Source: Gigaspora margarita
Taxonomy: Eukaryota; Glomeromycota; Glomeromycetes; Diversisporales; Gigasporaceae
Reading direction: 5' to 3'
Length of the DNA stretch: 64,000 nt
NCBI GenBank assembly: GCA_009809945.1
Contig: WTPW01000371.1
Coordinates: 229,675-293,674 of the forward strand
Position 1 is the first letter of the stretch; each line of letters begins with the position of its first letter. Below are positions 33,790 through 46,309 of the stretch, piece by piece. The translations under genes were made by a program, and so were the position numbers. A model generated the notes under the pieces. It had not been told where the DNA came from. It did no database searches and saw nothing but the letters and a program-made list of their open reading frames with translations.

Positions 33790-34760
33790 CACTTATAGGA
33801 ATTTGATAAAGAAAATAGATAGTACAAAACTAAACAAGACGATAATAGCATTACTGAATCATAAAGCAACAGGCCCGAAAAGTACATCGAATAAAATGTT
33901 CAAGAATCTATCAGCTGACTCAAAGAAAATATTTAGACACCTACTCAATGCATGCCTAAGGTTGAGAAGAGTGCCATATCAATGGTTATGAGCAAATATA
34001 TGGCCAATATCAAAAAAAGGTGTATGATAATAGACTTGAGAACACACACCCGATAACGTTAATAGAACATGAACAGAAAATACTAATGAAAATACTGATA
34101 ATATGATTAGCTAATGCACTATTGATATCGAACATACTATCACTGTTAAATTTTGTGGCATTATCCCAACAGTCAACGATGCAACCAATGAATAACCTAA
34201 TAAATATTATTGAAGATGCAGAAATTAACAAGAAAGAGTTATGTTTTTTGGCACAGGATATGTCAAAAGCCTTTGACTCAGTGCACATTCCATTACTGGA
34301 AAAAGCTCTAAATTGAATCAGAATATTGAACCAATTTATTGAAATAATAATATTCATTCTTTTTAATCAAAAATTACAGGTTATTTTGGATACAGGTAAA
34401 ATGGACATATATGAAGTACTGGATGGTGTGGACCAGGAGAAAACTTTTTCCCATTACTGTAGAGAATATATTATAACCCATTGATACATTGAATCTAGCA
34501 ACAATATAAAGGTTATACAATGCCTATGAACAATGAGGAAAGAATAGAAGAATCGATCTCAGTTATGCTGTACATGGATGACTCGCTATGGGTAGTGAAA
34601 AATAAAGAAGGACTAGAAGCAATTGTAAAAATAGCAAGCTTCTTCTATAAGTTCTCTGGGATATGTGTAAACCCAAATAAGTCTGTACTACTAACAAATA
34701 AAGCACTAGATGCCTCGATAACCTTTGAAGAGATAGAAATCAAAAATTAAAAAACAGAAC
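33790..34760 (+). pseudogene. Reverse transcriptase domain of LINE copy 1
   Basis: Pieces at 33803-33991, 34122-34316 and 34520-34750 give K-A-T-G-P-K-S-T-S-N-K-M, then L-A-Q-D-M-S-K-A-F-D-S-V (first catalytic Asp) and L-Y-M-D-D-S (catalytic Asp pair at 34571-34582). These are standard LINE RT motifs in order. Frame breaks and stops remove function. Confidence 0.75.
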
Positions 34761-36707
34761 TATTAAAATACCTGAGAGGATGGTTTATACTAAACAAGTC
34801 AAAGAAAATGATACAAAAAAGATTATAAAAGAAATGATAGCCAGCATAAAGCATATAGGAATATCTAAAATAACAGAAAAACAAGCAATATATGTTCTGA
34901 ATTTAGTGGTATTAGCTAGAACTGCCTACAGATTGCAAGTAGCACTATTAACGGACAACAAATAAATCAAATGACTAATTTCTATATCAGTATTGTTAAA
35001 GTAAGGCACAGCTTGCGATGAACATCCCCAACACACTTATACAACACCTGGGAATACTGGCCCTAAGGAAACTAGAATACATACAATAGCAACAACATGT
35101 TAGAACTCTCATAAAAGCATAAATAATGATAAACTTGAATGGGTCACCTTTAAAGAGCATGCTCCACCAACTACAAATAGCAGCTGCAACAAATATGTTA
35201 ATACTAACAGAAAGATTAGTATTTTCTAACACTTGAATCAACAATGGTACTTGTGCACTTGATAAGTACAATACATGAGCTAGGAATTACAATAGAACAA
35301 GCAGGTACCCCATAGCTAATAGCAGAAAAGATACAGGCAACCCAGATAAACACAATACTACAGAAAGACAAAAGAGATAGTATGCTAAAAAAGAGTCTTA
35401 ACAAAGCAAGACTGAAATAGGTCGAATAACTCGTAAATTATAATACCAAAAAGATTCTAAAATGGGAGGAAGTATATAATAGTATAAGAAAGATACCCAG
35501 AGGTGGTGAACCAAGATGGTTTAGAGAGATTTGTGGAAAATTGGAAGCACATGAGAACTCAATATTAAGATTGAAAAAGCCAAATCTATTTACATTTAAT
35601 AGAATAGAAAAAGGAGATAATACAAAATGGATAGTAACAAAAATGGAAGTCTAGAGAAAAATTTCAAGCAGGAAAGGCGAACAACTAACTGCAACACACT
35701 AGATAAGAACAAATAAAACCCTAAAGAGATGTGATAGATGTAACAGAAATGATATATTATTAAAGAGAAAAAAGTATACCTTGTCTGTAATATATCAAAT
35801 GCATATATAGTACAGGTGGACTCAAAATACAGAATAAATATAAGGGCTAAAGATATAGAAGAATATGATCAGGTGGTATTCAACAATACAAGTCTGGTTT
35901 GAACAAGAGCTACAGCAGTGCTAAAAGTAGTGACAGTGTTTCCTGGAATTGAAATAGAGAATTGGACAAGGAAAACTATATATACAAACATGTAACTATT
36001 GAAATCACCACAAAAAAATAAGAATAACCAATAATAAACATAAAGCAGTTGCTATTGTAAAATTTAGACACAATACAGTAACTACATTTGGAATCTGAAA
36101 ATTCTAGCATGGCTGACCCTAACCCATACTATGATAACATCGATACTGTTGTTGCTAATAGTGGTAAATCTGAAAGCCAGAGTAGATATAATACTACTAA
36201 GTCTTATAGATTATAGTATAAAACAACATGCAAGAGAAAGACAGAACATTAACAATAAAGAATATATGAGTATTGCTGAATGTATTAAACAGTTACAAGC
36301 TGGACATATCATACAAATAAAATACATCAAAGACATAAAAATCTATGGAGACCTTGAGATAAATTAACGACAAAGATAGACCTGCAACATATTCTTAAAA
36401 ATTAGTTAGTGGTAACATTAGATGGTCATTCAATAATATACTTGATAAACCAATCAATGAAACACATTATTCAAGCGAAGAGCAATATTGAATAGTTTAA
36501 CCAAAGAAGGATATGAGCAATCAATTGCTCAAGCCAGTTCATACTATGGAATGCTACACTAAAAATATCTCATGGGGTAACACACCTCTATCACTAAGAA
36601 CTGACCTAGTGGAATCAAGTATAAAAAATTTTAAAATTAAGATACTAGCTAATGAATTACTGATCCTTTTGATGCTGCATATTAGGTACCCAGAAAAATA
36701 TCCCAAC

Positions 36708-36884
36708 TACAGTTAGACCTCCCTAAATGCAACCCCTCTAAAAGCAATACCTCTCTAAATGCAACCTTAAATTCTGGCCCAAATATATTTTAACCTCTAT
36801 AAATGCAATTTTTCTTATTGTTCTCTAAATGCAAGCTATTAAAAATTTGGCCCAATGATTTGCATTTAGAGAGGTCTAACTGTA
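36708..36884. mobile_element. TA-flanked MITE, family CAGTYAGACCTC, copy 2, inserted in LINE copy 1
   Basis: The left end tacagttagacctccctaaa and the right end tttagagaggtctaactgta are inverted repeats bounded by TA. Several internal copies of ctctaaatgcaa are present. It lies between the L-H-I-R-Y-P-E-K-Y-P-N segment and the L-C-Q-R-Y-A-K-E-E-K segment of the LINE's C-terminal part, so it entered after the LINE. Confidence 0.8.
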
Positions 36885-37370
36885 TCTATGTCAGAGATAC
36901 GCAAAAGAAGAGAAAGACTTTGCACACATATTGAGCAATGAAAAGAATAAAAAAACAATTGAAAACGTAATTAATAAAGTCTAGCAGAAGTACTATATCA
37001 AAAAAAAGATTCAAGGGAAAGATAGTGATACAAAAGGACTGTATACAACTGTAAGGAAGATAAACATTGAAGAAAAGCTTTCTTTTGAAGTGATAACAGA
37101 AGAAATGTTGGTCCTCTCAAATAACAAAAAGAAAGTGTTAAACAAATGATAGCGATACTACACCAAGTAATCACTAAAATCTGGATAATGATTTGGAAAC
37201 CAAGTAGAATAACTGAATATAATGAAACAAATATTAAAAAATGGTTAGCTACAGACATGAATAAGAAGATCGGTCCACTAATACAGATACTTCAATACAT
37301 AAAATGGATAGAGGGTTACAGAAAAGACAATAAAATAAGTTTCTATAGTATATTTACATAGAAATACATC

Positions 37371-37953
37371 AGTAACTAGCAGCTAGATAAATATTAAACA
37401 ATTGAAGAGAACTTAGATAAACATTATAGGTAAACGTGACTGGGTCTTTTGGTAATAAAATGGATCTGCATCCAAAATAAACAAGAAAATGAAGACTATA
37501 GGGGACTTTGGGCTAAAGTGTAGCCAAATTGGGCCACAGATAAAATAGTCTAAGTCGAACGTTTACATAGTTTTAGGAATTTACTGTACAAAATTTGTAT
37601 TTATTTTTGAAAACAATAAAGAATCTAGACATGGTCACGTTAGTAAAAAAAAAAACTCTTGTTAGTTTGTAAATTAACTATTGCAAATATTTTAGTAAAA
37701 CACTTCTATATTTTAGAACTAAAATGTATATAAATCTTTAATTTGCCAAACTCAAATATATTTTCTTCTTTTATTTGCAAATCTAGAAGAATTGTACTAA
37801 ATATTTCAAGACATTTAATTAATTGTTTATTAATAAAAGATAATAAGTACCAAAATTTGAATAGCAATATTGATAGCATCTTTTTTAAACTTTGCAATAA
37901 ACAAAGTTTCTAACTACAATTCATTCAGTATGATTATTAATACATATGTTAAC
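37371..37953. other. Stretch downstream of LINE copy 1
   Basis: No gene. The first 200 bases are less AT-rich and may still be the LINE's 3' end; no tail like that of LINE copies 2 and 3 is seen. Confidence 0.35.
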
Positions 37954-38932
37954 TACAGTGGCCTACTATATTATTACAGACATTTTTTAAAATTTTATAT
38001 TGAGCTAAATAAATAAGATATAAATTTAAAAATTATATAAACTATTCTTTAAATCTAAAATTTTTAAATAAAAAAAAGTTTGCAAAATTCTATGCAGTAG
38101 TTTTTAAGTTAATTAAAGTTACACAATTTTGTATAATGTTATACTTGTACAAAATTAGTAATTTTAAAAATTAGCTATCATAATTACTATATATTAAAAA
38201 AAGTTTTTTATTAAGTAAACTATATATAATTATTATGCAAAATTTGTTCAGTATAATAAATTACATATAATTCTAAATTTTTAAAAACTTTTAAAAAAAT
38301 TTAAGCATGTTAAATTATTAAAATAAAATTAAAAATTACCAAATATAGTAATTTATTACTATATATAGTAAATATCTAAATATTTTTTAAAAAATTATAA
38401 AAGTTTCAAAATATGTACAATTTGTCATGCTAAATAACTTTATTAAAAATATTCTAGTTTATTAATAAAAAAAAAGTTTAATACAGTCAACCTCCTATAA
38501 GATTACCTCCCCTACAATCACATCAAATAAAAACCCCTCTCTATATCACATTTTTGCTAAAGTTAATTTATTATTAAATATATAAAAAATACCTCTATAA
38601 AAGCACAATTACTTTATAAACACATTTTAAAAAAGTTCTTAAGTCAAAAAAAGGGTGATCTTATAGGAGGTTGACTGTATATGCTAAAAATTAAAATTCA
38701 TATTTACATTAAACCTATATTAAAAACTAGTAAATTATACAAATAAAAAAAATCTAAAAAATTTTTAAACTTAATTATTTCAAAAAGTACTGCATAGAAT
38801 TTTATAATTTTTTTTTATTTAAAAGCTATAGATTTAACTAATATTCTATATAATTTTTAGCTTTATATCTTATTTATTTAGCTCAATATAAAATTTTAAA
38901 AAGTGTCTAGAATAAAATGGTAGGCCATTGTA
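37954..38932. mobile_element. Long TIR element with CAGTGGCCTAC ends and TA flanks
   Basis: The left end tacagtggcctactatatta and the right end taggccattgta pair and continue inward for over 150 bases (ttgagctaaataaataagat against atcttatttatttagctcaa; attctatgcagtagt against tactgcatagaatt). Terminal CAGT and TA suggest a Tc1/mariner-type non-autonomous element. The MITE at 38482-38679 sits in its middle. Confidence 0.75.
38482..38679. mobile_element. TA-flanked MITE (CAGTCAACCTCC ends), nested
   Basis: The left end tacagtcaacctcctataag and the right end cttataggaggttgactgta are 20-base inverted repeats including the flanking TA. The interior has ctctatatcac and ctctataaaagcac units. Nested in the long TIR element, and so younger than it. 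Confidence 0.8.
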
Positions 38933-38936
38933 GTTA

Positions 38937-39329
38937 ATTAAAATTAAATAATAATTCATTTAATGATATAATAATATTACTAAGATCTTTACTTGTAGCA
39001 AAAAGAAGATTAATAGATCTATTAAAAATTAATTTTCTATCTACAAATTCATTAAAGCTATTTTAATAATATTAATTTGCTACCATTTTCTCTATAAATT
39101 TTTAATTTTATTCAAAAAGTTAAAAAAAGGTATAGAACAACTATTATCTAAAGTGAATAATATAGCTTTCTTTGCTTTAACATAGTCTATAATAGTTGTT
39201 TTGTGTTTCAATTAACTAAATTAGTATATTAAGACATTATTATCACAAAAAAGCTTTCTAGAAATTCTTGTGCATGATTATATGCTAAATTACATTTTAG
39301 TAGTATTTTAAATAAAGGGCAAATCTATT
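38937..39329. other. AT-rich stretch
   Basis: No gene or repeat recognised. Confidence 0.35.
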
Positions 39330-39560
39330 TGTAACTGTGGTTACAGTTCTGAGCCAATCAAATTGCTAGATTAGATATGACAAAAAAATTCAAAAAATTA
39401 CAAATCGCAACAACTTCAAATTGTGCCTATGAAACCAATATTTTTTCTAGCTAAAAATGCTTCTTGAGATGTTTTATTATATAATAAACCTTCTTCTAAC
39501 TCTAAATATAACTCTAACCCTAATTTGGTTACTGTAATCGCTAGTGACAAGCACATTTTT
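39330..39560. mobile_element. Telomere-motif MITE family, decayed copy
   Basis: The end gtaactgtggttacag is followed by aattgtgcctatgaaaccaa, tttctagctaaaaatg and then aactctaaccctaatttgg, and closes with ggttactgtaatcgctagtg. Order and wording match the reverse complement of 19606-19916. Confidence 0.5.
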
Positions 39561-40189
39561 CTTAAATAAATATATTGGTTGAAAATGTTTTTAAGAATTT
39601 AAAATTTAAACATATTGCTTTTATAACTATACAAATAATATAATAAAGTGATTTTATTTCAAAATAAGTATTTAATTTCTTTTTTTTCATTAAAAAAAAA
39701 CTTTTTCTAACAAAATTAATAATGAATAATTTTATTTGTATAGTTTAATAATAATGATGATATTATGAAAACATTTATTCTTTAATAAATTTACAAAGAA
39801 AATCTTAAAATAATGACAAAAAGCAATATCACATAATTTTTATCCAATAAAACTTGATATAAATTATGTGATTATATAAACATTAAAAATTCTGTTTTAT
39901 ACTATTTTGTGCTAAAAATTTTGATATATTTATATTATTTATATATGTACTTTTCAGATCCTTGAATGAGAGTAAATAAAACTAATATATAAAATAAACA
40001 AATAATTGATTTCAAGTTAAATTTAGCCTAGAGATTCTAGCTAAGTTGCTAATTAGGCTAGATAAATTTGATTTAGTAGTTAATGTTACATTTCTCTTAT
40101 AAAAGAGAAAAGCAAAAATAAATAAATAAATTATATTATATATTTGTTGAAAAAAAGATTTTGTATACAGTAATCACAAATTGGAATTT
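39561..40189. other. AT-rich stretch
   Basis: No gene or strong repeat recognised. Confidence 0.35.
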
Positions 40190-40475
40190 TGAGTTTACTA
40201 ATTCCCAAGTTTCTATTGGTTGAATACAGATTTGTCTCTCATTGAATAAAAAAATCACTAATTAAATAGCTTAAAAATTAATATTAAAAAGTATTGATTT
40301 GAATAATGGTTTGTAATTATTTATTTCTATAAAAATTAAATAATTATTTAAACTTTTTTTCTTATTTAATAAAACTACTTCTCTAGCTTTTTACAATCAA
40401 ATAAAAGAAAAACTTCAGAAGCTCTTTTTCAGTAGTTTTTCTTGAATTGTTTTTAACAAACTAAAATAAACGTAT
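40190..40475. repeat. Dispersed repeat ('GAGCTCTTCACAATCG' type), copy 1
   Basis: Contains ttgtctctcattgaataaa, tagcttaaaaattaatatta, ggtttgtaattatttattt, tagctttttacaatcaaata, gaagctctttttcagtagtt and tttcttgaattg. The same order is found at 43130-43410, and parts are inverted at 54040-54185 and 59165-59235. Confidence 0.6.
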
Positions 40476-40875
40476 ATGAGAGGATAGCCAAGTAAAAACA
40501 AAATTCTAATTATTTTTAAATAATTAGTTGTACTACTAATAAAGCTGATCTTTCAAGGCAAAGAGAAAATAAAAAGAGAAATGAATACAAATGAAATAAA
40601 TAAAAATTCACATAAGTGTATATTATACTCTAATTTGGTTAGCTAAAAATTTTAGATCATTATTTTTAAAAAAAAAATAATTTTATCAAATTTTTTAGAT
40701 TAAGAATTAGTTTAAAAAATTTTAAAAAAGTCTTAAAATTTTTGCACCTATATACAAAATTTAGTCTAAATAAGTTTACTAGTCGAATTAGAAAGATTGT
40801 CTTAATAAAATTTAGAAAAATCATTAAAAAATGAGTTAAAAAAAAAGAAAAATTGCGAATAACTTTAATTCATAA

Positions 40876-41352
40876 TCCATATGTGAACCAGTAAAAAATC
40901 ATGTGATTTTTATTATTAAATTTCGCTTTTTTTAGAATCTGGCATTTTCCTAAAGGTAAATTGATTTTATACTAAATAAACCTTCCTTGTGCATATAACA
41001 AATATTGTAGAAAAAAAAATACAAGTATAATAGTAGTTGAAACTTTTAAAATTGGCCTAGTGAATTGTGAGATATAGGTGTATTTGTCCTTATGACTATA
41101 TGATATAAACAAAGAAGTAAACAAATAATTGTAAAAACAAAAATGCCCATATCTTATAATTCACTAGGCTAATTTTAATTTTTCAACTACCATTATGCTT
41201 GTAATTATCACCTCTACAACTTTTGTTATATGCATAAGAGAGGTACAAAATCATTTTATCCTTGGGAAAAAACAAATTTCAAAAAAGGCAAAAATTATAT
41301 AGTAAACATATTCCTGCAGTTTATTATATTTTTTTACTGGTTCACATGCAGA
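40876..41352. mobile_element. Foldback element of the GGCCTAGTG-box type
   Basis: The left side atgtgaaccagtaaaaaa pairs with ttttttactggttcacatg on the right. Inside, attggcctagtgaattgtga and atataggtgtatttgt pair with their complements near 41130-41175, and tgcatataacaaatattgta pairs with caacttttgttatatgcata. No coding capacity. Confidence 0.7.
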
Positions 41353-42329
41353 TCACAAATTAAATTTTATTAAGATGGCTTTTTTACTTCCACTAAGTAA
41401 CCTTGTTTAGCACAAATTTTTGTATATAGATACAAAAAAATTTAAGAATCCTAATAAACCTTCTAACCTAACTCTAATCTAAAGTTTTTACAATAATTTG
41501 TTTATTTTTTAAAAAAAATAATCTACAAATTTAGCCAATCAAATTAGGATTAATATATAATACTATTGCAGGGTGCAAGATATGCATTTATTTATAATTT
41601 ATAATATATTTATAATTTTTTTAGAAAATCTAACAAATTTTTTTTATAATTTAAGGTTTTGCTAGTGTAATATTTGTTACTAAAAATAGAATTAATTTTT
41701 AAGAAATGATTTATTAATGTAAAAAGCATAATGCTTATATATTCCATAATATTGAATGAATAGCCAAGATTTAATTTCAATTAATTCTAATCAAGCAAGT
41801 CATATTGTTTCACTATTTACTAAAAATACAAATACCAAAATGCAATTTATAAAACAATATAAAAAAAGATGAACAAATGAACAATAATCTATAAGCCAAT
41901 TTATTGCTAATCGAACAGAACTCTAAACATCTAGTACAGAGATTATATATTATGCATTTTAGCAAAAACCTCTAAAATTTAAGAAGCAAAAAAACAGTTT
42001 TTAGCAATTATTTTGGCATCTAGTAGTCCAATTTGAAAAAATTTTTTAAAATAAAGCTCTTAATAAGGCACATCTAAAAAAAAGTTTATTCAATTCAGAT
42101 CACTGAATCAAAAGTTATTTAACAAAATGTAGTTTTGTTATTTTTAGCAAATTAGGTCAAAATTGACCAAAATCAGTTATAACCTATATAAGAAATGTCT
42201 AGGTCTAAAGAAACAGTAAAATAAACCAAAAAACTTTATTTACTAATTAAAATTTAAGTAAGTTTAAATTAAATTATTTTATTTTTAATAATAATTACTA
42301 AAATTTTAATTTTTTAATTTAATAATTAT
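41353..42329. other. AT-rich stretch
   Basis: No gene supported. Short remnants such as ctaacctaactctaatct near 41465 may belong to the telomere-motif repeats. Confidence 0.35.
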
Positions 42330-42700
42330 TAATTATAACAATTCTCTTAATGAACAAGATCATGTTATAGCTTATTATAGAACACAACTTTGTATTGGAC
42401 AAGTAATTTCTAGTTTTTATAAAGCATATAAATATTATTTTTATAAGCAGGAACCAATTACTAATATTGAAAATCAATCATATTTAACAATTAATTTTTT
42501 ACTTCTATTGGTAATATTTTTTTAGCTGAAGTAGAAGGTCATGTTTTAATTATATATCAATATTCAAAAAATATTCTTTATCATTTAGATACAAGAATAT
42601 ACAAATTTTTGATAATACTTTTCAATTATTAGAAAAAGCAACAGCTTGTTATAATTTTTTTTTAAAAAAAAAGAAATAGTTCATATAATTAATATGCATA
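42330..42700 (+). pseudogene. Remnant of an unidentified coding sequence
   Basis: A stretch reading N-E-Q-D-H-V-I-A-Y-Y-R-T-Q-L-C-I-G-Q-V-I and onward to E-P-I-T-N-I-E-N-Q is of normal amino-acid composition in an otherwise A/T-driven region, then breaks down by frameshift. It is not recognised; a decayed transposon or repeated gene is likely. Confidence 0.3.
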
Positions 42701-43129
42701 ATAATTAAATATTAAAGAAATTAAATAAAAAATAATTTCAAATTTATAAACTCAAATCTAAAATTGTATAATTTTTAGTAAAATTTGAATTTACATAATA
42801 ATTTTGTATAAAGCTTTTAATAAAATTAAGTATATAAAGTTATATTAAAATTTTGAATCTGGATCTGAATTAAATAAGTATTCTTTAGAGTCCTAGTATA
42901 GCATGTTAATTTATGTTAAATACCTATGCCAAAACCAGTGCTATTTGAACTAGTAAAGTAGGGCAAACTCTAAGTTATTAATAGTCCAATTAGGACAGGT
43001 ATATTATCTAGTATAGGCCAAAAATCTGTGCCAATCCAAGCCTCTTATATACAAAATTTAGATTTAACCTGTGCCACAAAACCCATACCATTCTGCTACC
43101 AACTTGTACCTTTATAGTACATTTTTCCT

Positions 43130-43410
43130 ATAGGGTAGATAAATGCAGATTTTGTTTCTCATTAAATAAAATAAAATTTTAATTAGGTAGCTTAAAAATT
43201 AATATAAAAAGGTATTGATTTGAATAATTGGTTTGTAATTCTTATTTTTTTTATAAGTTAAGGTTTATTTAAATATTTTTTTTTTACTCATTAATACTAG
43301 TCCTTTAGCTCTTCACAATCGAATAAAAAACTCTTTAGCAGCTCTTTTTTTAGCAGCTTTTCTTGAATTGTTTTATTACAAACTGAAATAAATATATAAA
43401 AGTTATTTTT
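43130..43410. repeat. Dispersed repeat ('GAGCTCTTCACAATCG' type), copy 2
   Basis: Same order of words as 40190-40475: tttgtttctcattaaataaa, tagcttaaaaattaatataa, ggtttgtaattct, tagctcttcacaatcgaata, cagctctttttttagcagct and cttgaattgtttt. Confidence 0.6.
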
Positions 43411-43664
43411 TTGGTTAATATTATCTCTCTTCCTTCCTCTTTAATGCTTTAGTAAAATAAATATAAGTAAAAATTACAATAATGAAAATGCTATATAACT
43501 ATAAAATAAGCAATAGGGTATAGTTATAAATTTTAGTCTAAATTAAGCTTAATTTAGGATAAAATCAAAATAACTCCCTATATATTATTTTGCAGTTATA
43601 CAGAAATATAAAATAAAAAAATAAATTAAATTAGAAAATAATATAAAATGATAGTGTTAACACT

Positions 43665-43885
43665 ACAATGATTTTCACCAATCAAGTTTTTTTTTAAATG
43701 CAGTGTAATATAAAGATCTTGTATGACATAAATTTTTTGGCATTTTGCTATTTTTTTAAAAAATACCTTCTAACTCAAATTTTATCTATGAAACTACCTT
43801 TTTTTTTAAAAAAAAAATCTTTGTGAAATTTTACTATATACTATGCCTTATCCTAACCCCTAACAATTAACTCTAACTTTATTTG
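43665..43885. mobile_element. Telomere-motif MITE family, decayed copy
   Basis: Contains atctatgaaactacct, then aaaaaatctttgtgaaattt, tactatatactatgcc and cctaacccctaac followed by aactctaac, the order found in the reverse complement of 19606-19916. Ends not delimited. Confidence 0.45.
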
Positions 43886-44214
43886 GGACCCTATAGCAAA
43901 AGGGGCAGTAAGCCAAAAAATCTTTTATTTTAATTATTTCTTGAAGAATTAAATTAATAGGATTACAATTTTTATAACATTACAAAAACAAAATTTTTGT
44001 TTCATTGTCCTCTTTTGCTGTGTGGTTCCTATTTATTAAATTAAATTTTTGTTTATTATTTTTTGTTTATTTTTTATATTGATCTTCACATTACACTACA
44101 TACTGGTATTGAACACTAGTGGTACATTTTAGTAAATTCTATATAAAATAAATAAAATAAAATAATTTAAAAAAAAATAAAAAAATAATTTAAAATAAAT
44201 AAAGGAAATTACTA

Positions 44215-44440
44215 ATTTATACCACAAGTGATTATCACCTGTAGTCAATTTGCTAATTAGAATTCAGGATTAGGTGCAATATATAGATCAATTTTGTATA
44301 ACAAAAACAAAGAATTTTTTAAAAAATTGCTAAAGTTGCTTCTAATCTAAAATTTTGTTTATAAATCTACTTTTTTTTATACAAAAAAAAATTCCTTGCT
44401 AAATTTTACTATATATACTCTAACATTAAAAAGATTTAAT
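44215..44440. mobile_element. Telomere-motif MITE family, decayed copy
   Basis: Starts with the family end accacaagtgattatcacct, then ttcaggattaggtgcaa, acaaaaaaaaattccttgct and aaattttactatatatactc, ending in taacatt. A second end-like motif (cacaagtaataatcacctat) lies at 45012-45035, so the original element may have been split by the foldback at 44521-44902. Confidence 0.5.
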
Positions 44441-44520
44441 TAGTAATTCGTAAGAGATGGAAACTATTACAATAGTAATACTATATATAAATGAGGGGAT
44501 ATTAAATATAATAAAAAAAA

Positions 44521-44902
44521 TTAATACCTATAATCTGGAGCTGGAATTGAAATTTCTTAATTTCTGTCAAGTTAACATCTTTTATTTTTAACAAAACTTG
44601 TAGAGGTAAGTTTTCTCTTTCTAATGGTAGTAAAATCATCAAAATTGGCCTGATGGTTTATGAGATATTCTTATTTTTGTCTTTGTAGTTATATGAAATT
44701 TCTTTGCAGACTTGTGAAGAAAATTTTATATAGCTACAAAGACAAAAATAAGAATATTTCATGAACCATCAGGCCAATTTTGATGATTTTATTACCATTA
44801 GAAAGAGAAAAATTGCCTCTACAAGTTTTGTTAAAAATCAAAGATGTTAATTTGACAGGAATTGAGAAATTTCAATTCCAGCTCCAGATTATGGTATTAA
44901 TT
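44521..44902. mobile_element. Foldback element with arms of about 190 bases
   Basis: The left end ttaatacctataatctggag pairs with ctccagattatggtattaa at the right. Internal pairs include acaaaacttgtagagg with cctctacaagttttgt and aaaattggcctgatggttta with ccatcaggccaattttg. The centre is near 44711. Its box aattggcctgatggtttatg resembles the box in 40876-41352. Confidence 0.75.
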
Positions 44903-45106
44903 GTTTTTACTATTAAATGCCACATTTTTATATATAGTAACTCTTTTCATTTCTCATGAATCACAAATTAATATTTATTTAATAAAATTGTTTATTTGAT
45001 TTTGCATTGTAGATCACAAGTAATAATCACCTATAGTGATTATTAGCTATTTATAATAAGTAAAATAAATGATTTAAAAAATTTTAAATAAATAAAATAA
45101 AATAAT

Positions 45107-45467
45107 TTAAGGGTAGAGTACAACATCGATCATTTTTATATATAACCATCATACAAAAAAATTTTTATATAGAGACAAAAAATATGCTATTAGTAAGGAT
45201 TTTTAAGAAGCAACAAATTTTAGCCAAAATTTTGTAGCATATAGGTTAAAACCATCTATATATGGTAGTAAAAGCCACATATTATATTAAAAAAACTAAT
45301 ATATATATCATCAATTTTCCTAGAACAATTGAGATTTTTCTAGATAGTACAATATAAATAGCCTAAAATAACATATGATCATTACCTAATTTCAATTGAA
45401 TGTTATTGTAAAAAAAATTAGTAATGTGATTACTATTAAAATATAGATTGTTGTACTTTATCCTTAA
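45107..45467. mobile_element. TTAA-bounded foldback element A
   Basis: The left end ttaagggtagagtacaacat and the right end ttgttgtactttatccttaa are inverted repeats bounded by TTAA. It abuts element B and the two share the TTAA at 45464-45467. TTAA target choice is known from piggyBac-type elements; no transposase is present. Confidence 0.7.
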
Positions 45468-45839
45468 GGGTAGGGTGAATGTAGATCATTTTTAATAGTG
45501 ATCACATTGTGATTATATGAAATCAGGTGATTGACCAATCACAATTGTAAACAACGTAGATTCAACCAACTAGAATTAATCATTTTTGTATAACTACGAA
45601 AAATTTGAGCCAACTTAGAAAAACTTTATAATATATAGAAGTATAATTTTTTCAAATACTATATTTATTAAAATTTTACTATTATAAAAAGAGTATTTTG
45701 TACTATATATTATAAAATTTTTGGCTAAATTAATAACAACTATAAAAAGTTTTATTTGTGGCACATTTTTATTTTCTATATAAATCTCATTAACCACTAA
45801 AATCATATGATAAATGATCTATATTCACCCTACTCTTAA
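45464..45839. mobile_element. TTAA-bounded foldback element B
   Basis: The left end ttaagggtagggtgaatgta and right end tatattcaccctactcttaa are inverted repeats with TTAA on both sides, followed inward by gatcattttt and its complement. Same terminal GGGTAGRGT as element A. The minus-strand frame 45615-45806 lies within it and is not a gene. Confidence 0.7.
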
Positions 45840-46053
45840 AATAAAATGAAATAATTTAAAAAATAAAATAAATTAAATTAATAAAAGACAAATTTCTTGT
45901 AAAAATCTGTCACCATGATAATCCTATATTTAGCAGCCAATTATAGTTAGAGATAGTAAAATTTATTTTTGTTTTTTTGTTAGTTTTTTGTTAGAAAAAT
46001 AGCAAGTATGTAAAAAATTATAATTGGCCAATAATAAGCAATATATTATAGTT

Positions 46054-46309
46054 ATATGGGGTGAAGTTAATAGAAAACAGGCAAATTGTTTTTATAACTT
46101 TTTTTAAAAATTTGAATTGAAATATTTTAGCAGTTATCAAATCAAATTTAGTAAAAAATTTTTTATTTTAATTTTATAACTATATAAATTCAGAATAAAA
46201 AAAGGTTTATTAAATTTGGTTTGATAATTGTTAAGATATTTTGATCTAAAGTTGAAAAAATTTTACTTAGAAAATATTTGCCTGTTTTCTATTGACTGCC
46301 TCCCATATG
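46054..46309. mobile_element. Foldback element, family ATATGGGGTGAGTCAATAG, copy 2
   Basis: The left end atatggggtgaagttaatag and right end ctattgactgcctcccatat are inverted. Interior words match 7672-7930 (aaagtttgatt-like arms, ggtttattaaattt). Confidence 0.7.

Larger units (their letters stand above)
29460..37370 (+). mobile_element. LINE (non-LTR retrotransposon) copy 1, near full length but decayed
   Basis: One strand carries, in order, an ORF1-like region (about 29645-32035), an APE-type endonuclease (about 32160-32865), a reverse transcriptase (about 33790-34760, with Y-M-D-D at 34571-34582) and a C-terminal region (36500-37350) ending in an I-W-K-P-S-R segment like the I-W-K-P-R-C of LINE copy 3. 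Dozens of stops and several frameshifts make it inactive. A TA-flanked MITE (36708-36884) splits the C-terminal region. The 5' and 3' limits are approximate; no target-site duplication was found. Confidence 0.8.

Noticed and set aside
36131..36367. Independent gene with an N-terminal membrane segment
   Set aside because: It lies within the body of LINE copy 1 and is most simply part of its decayed second ORF, although no RNase H motif could be placed there.
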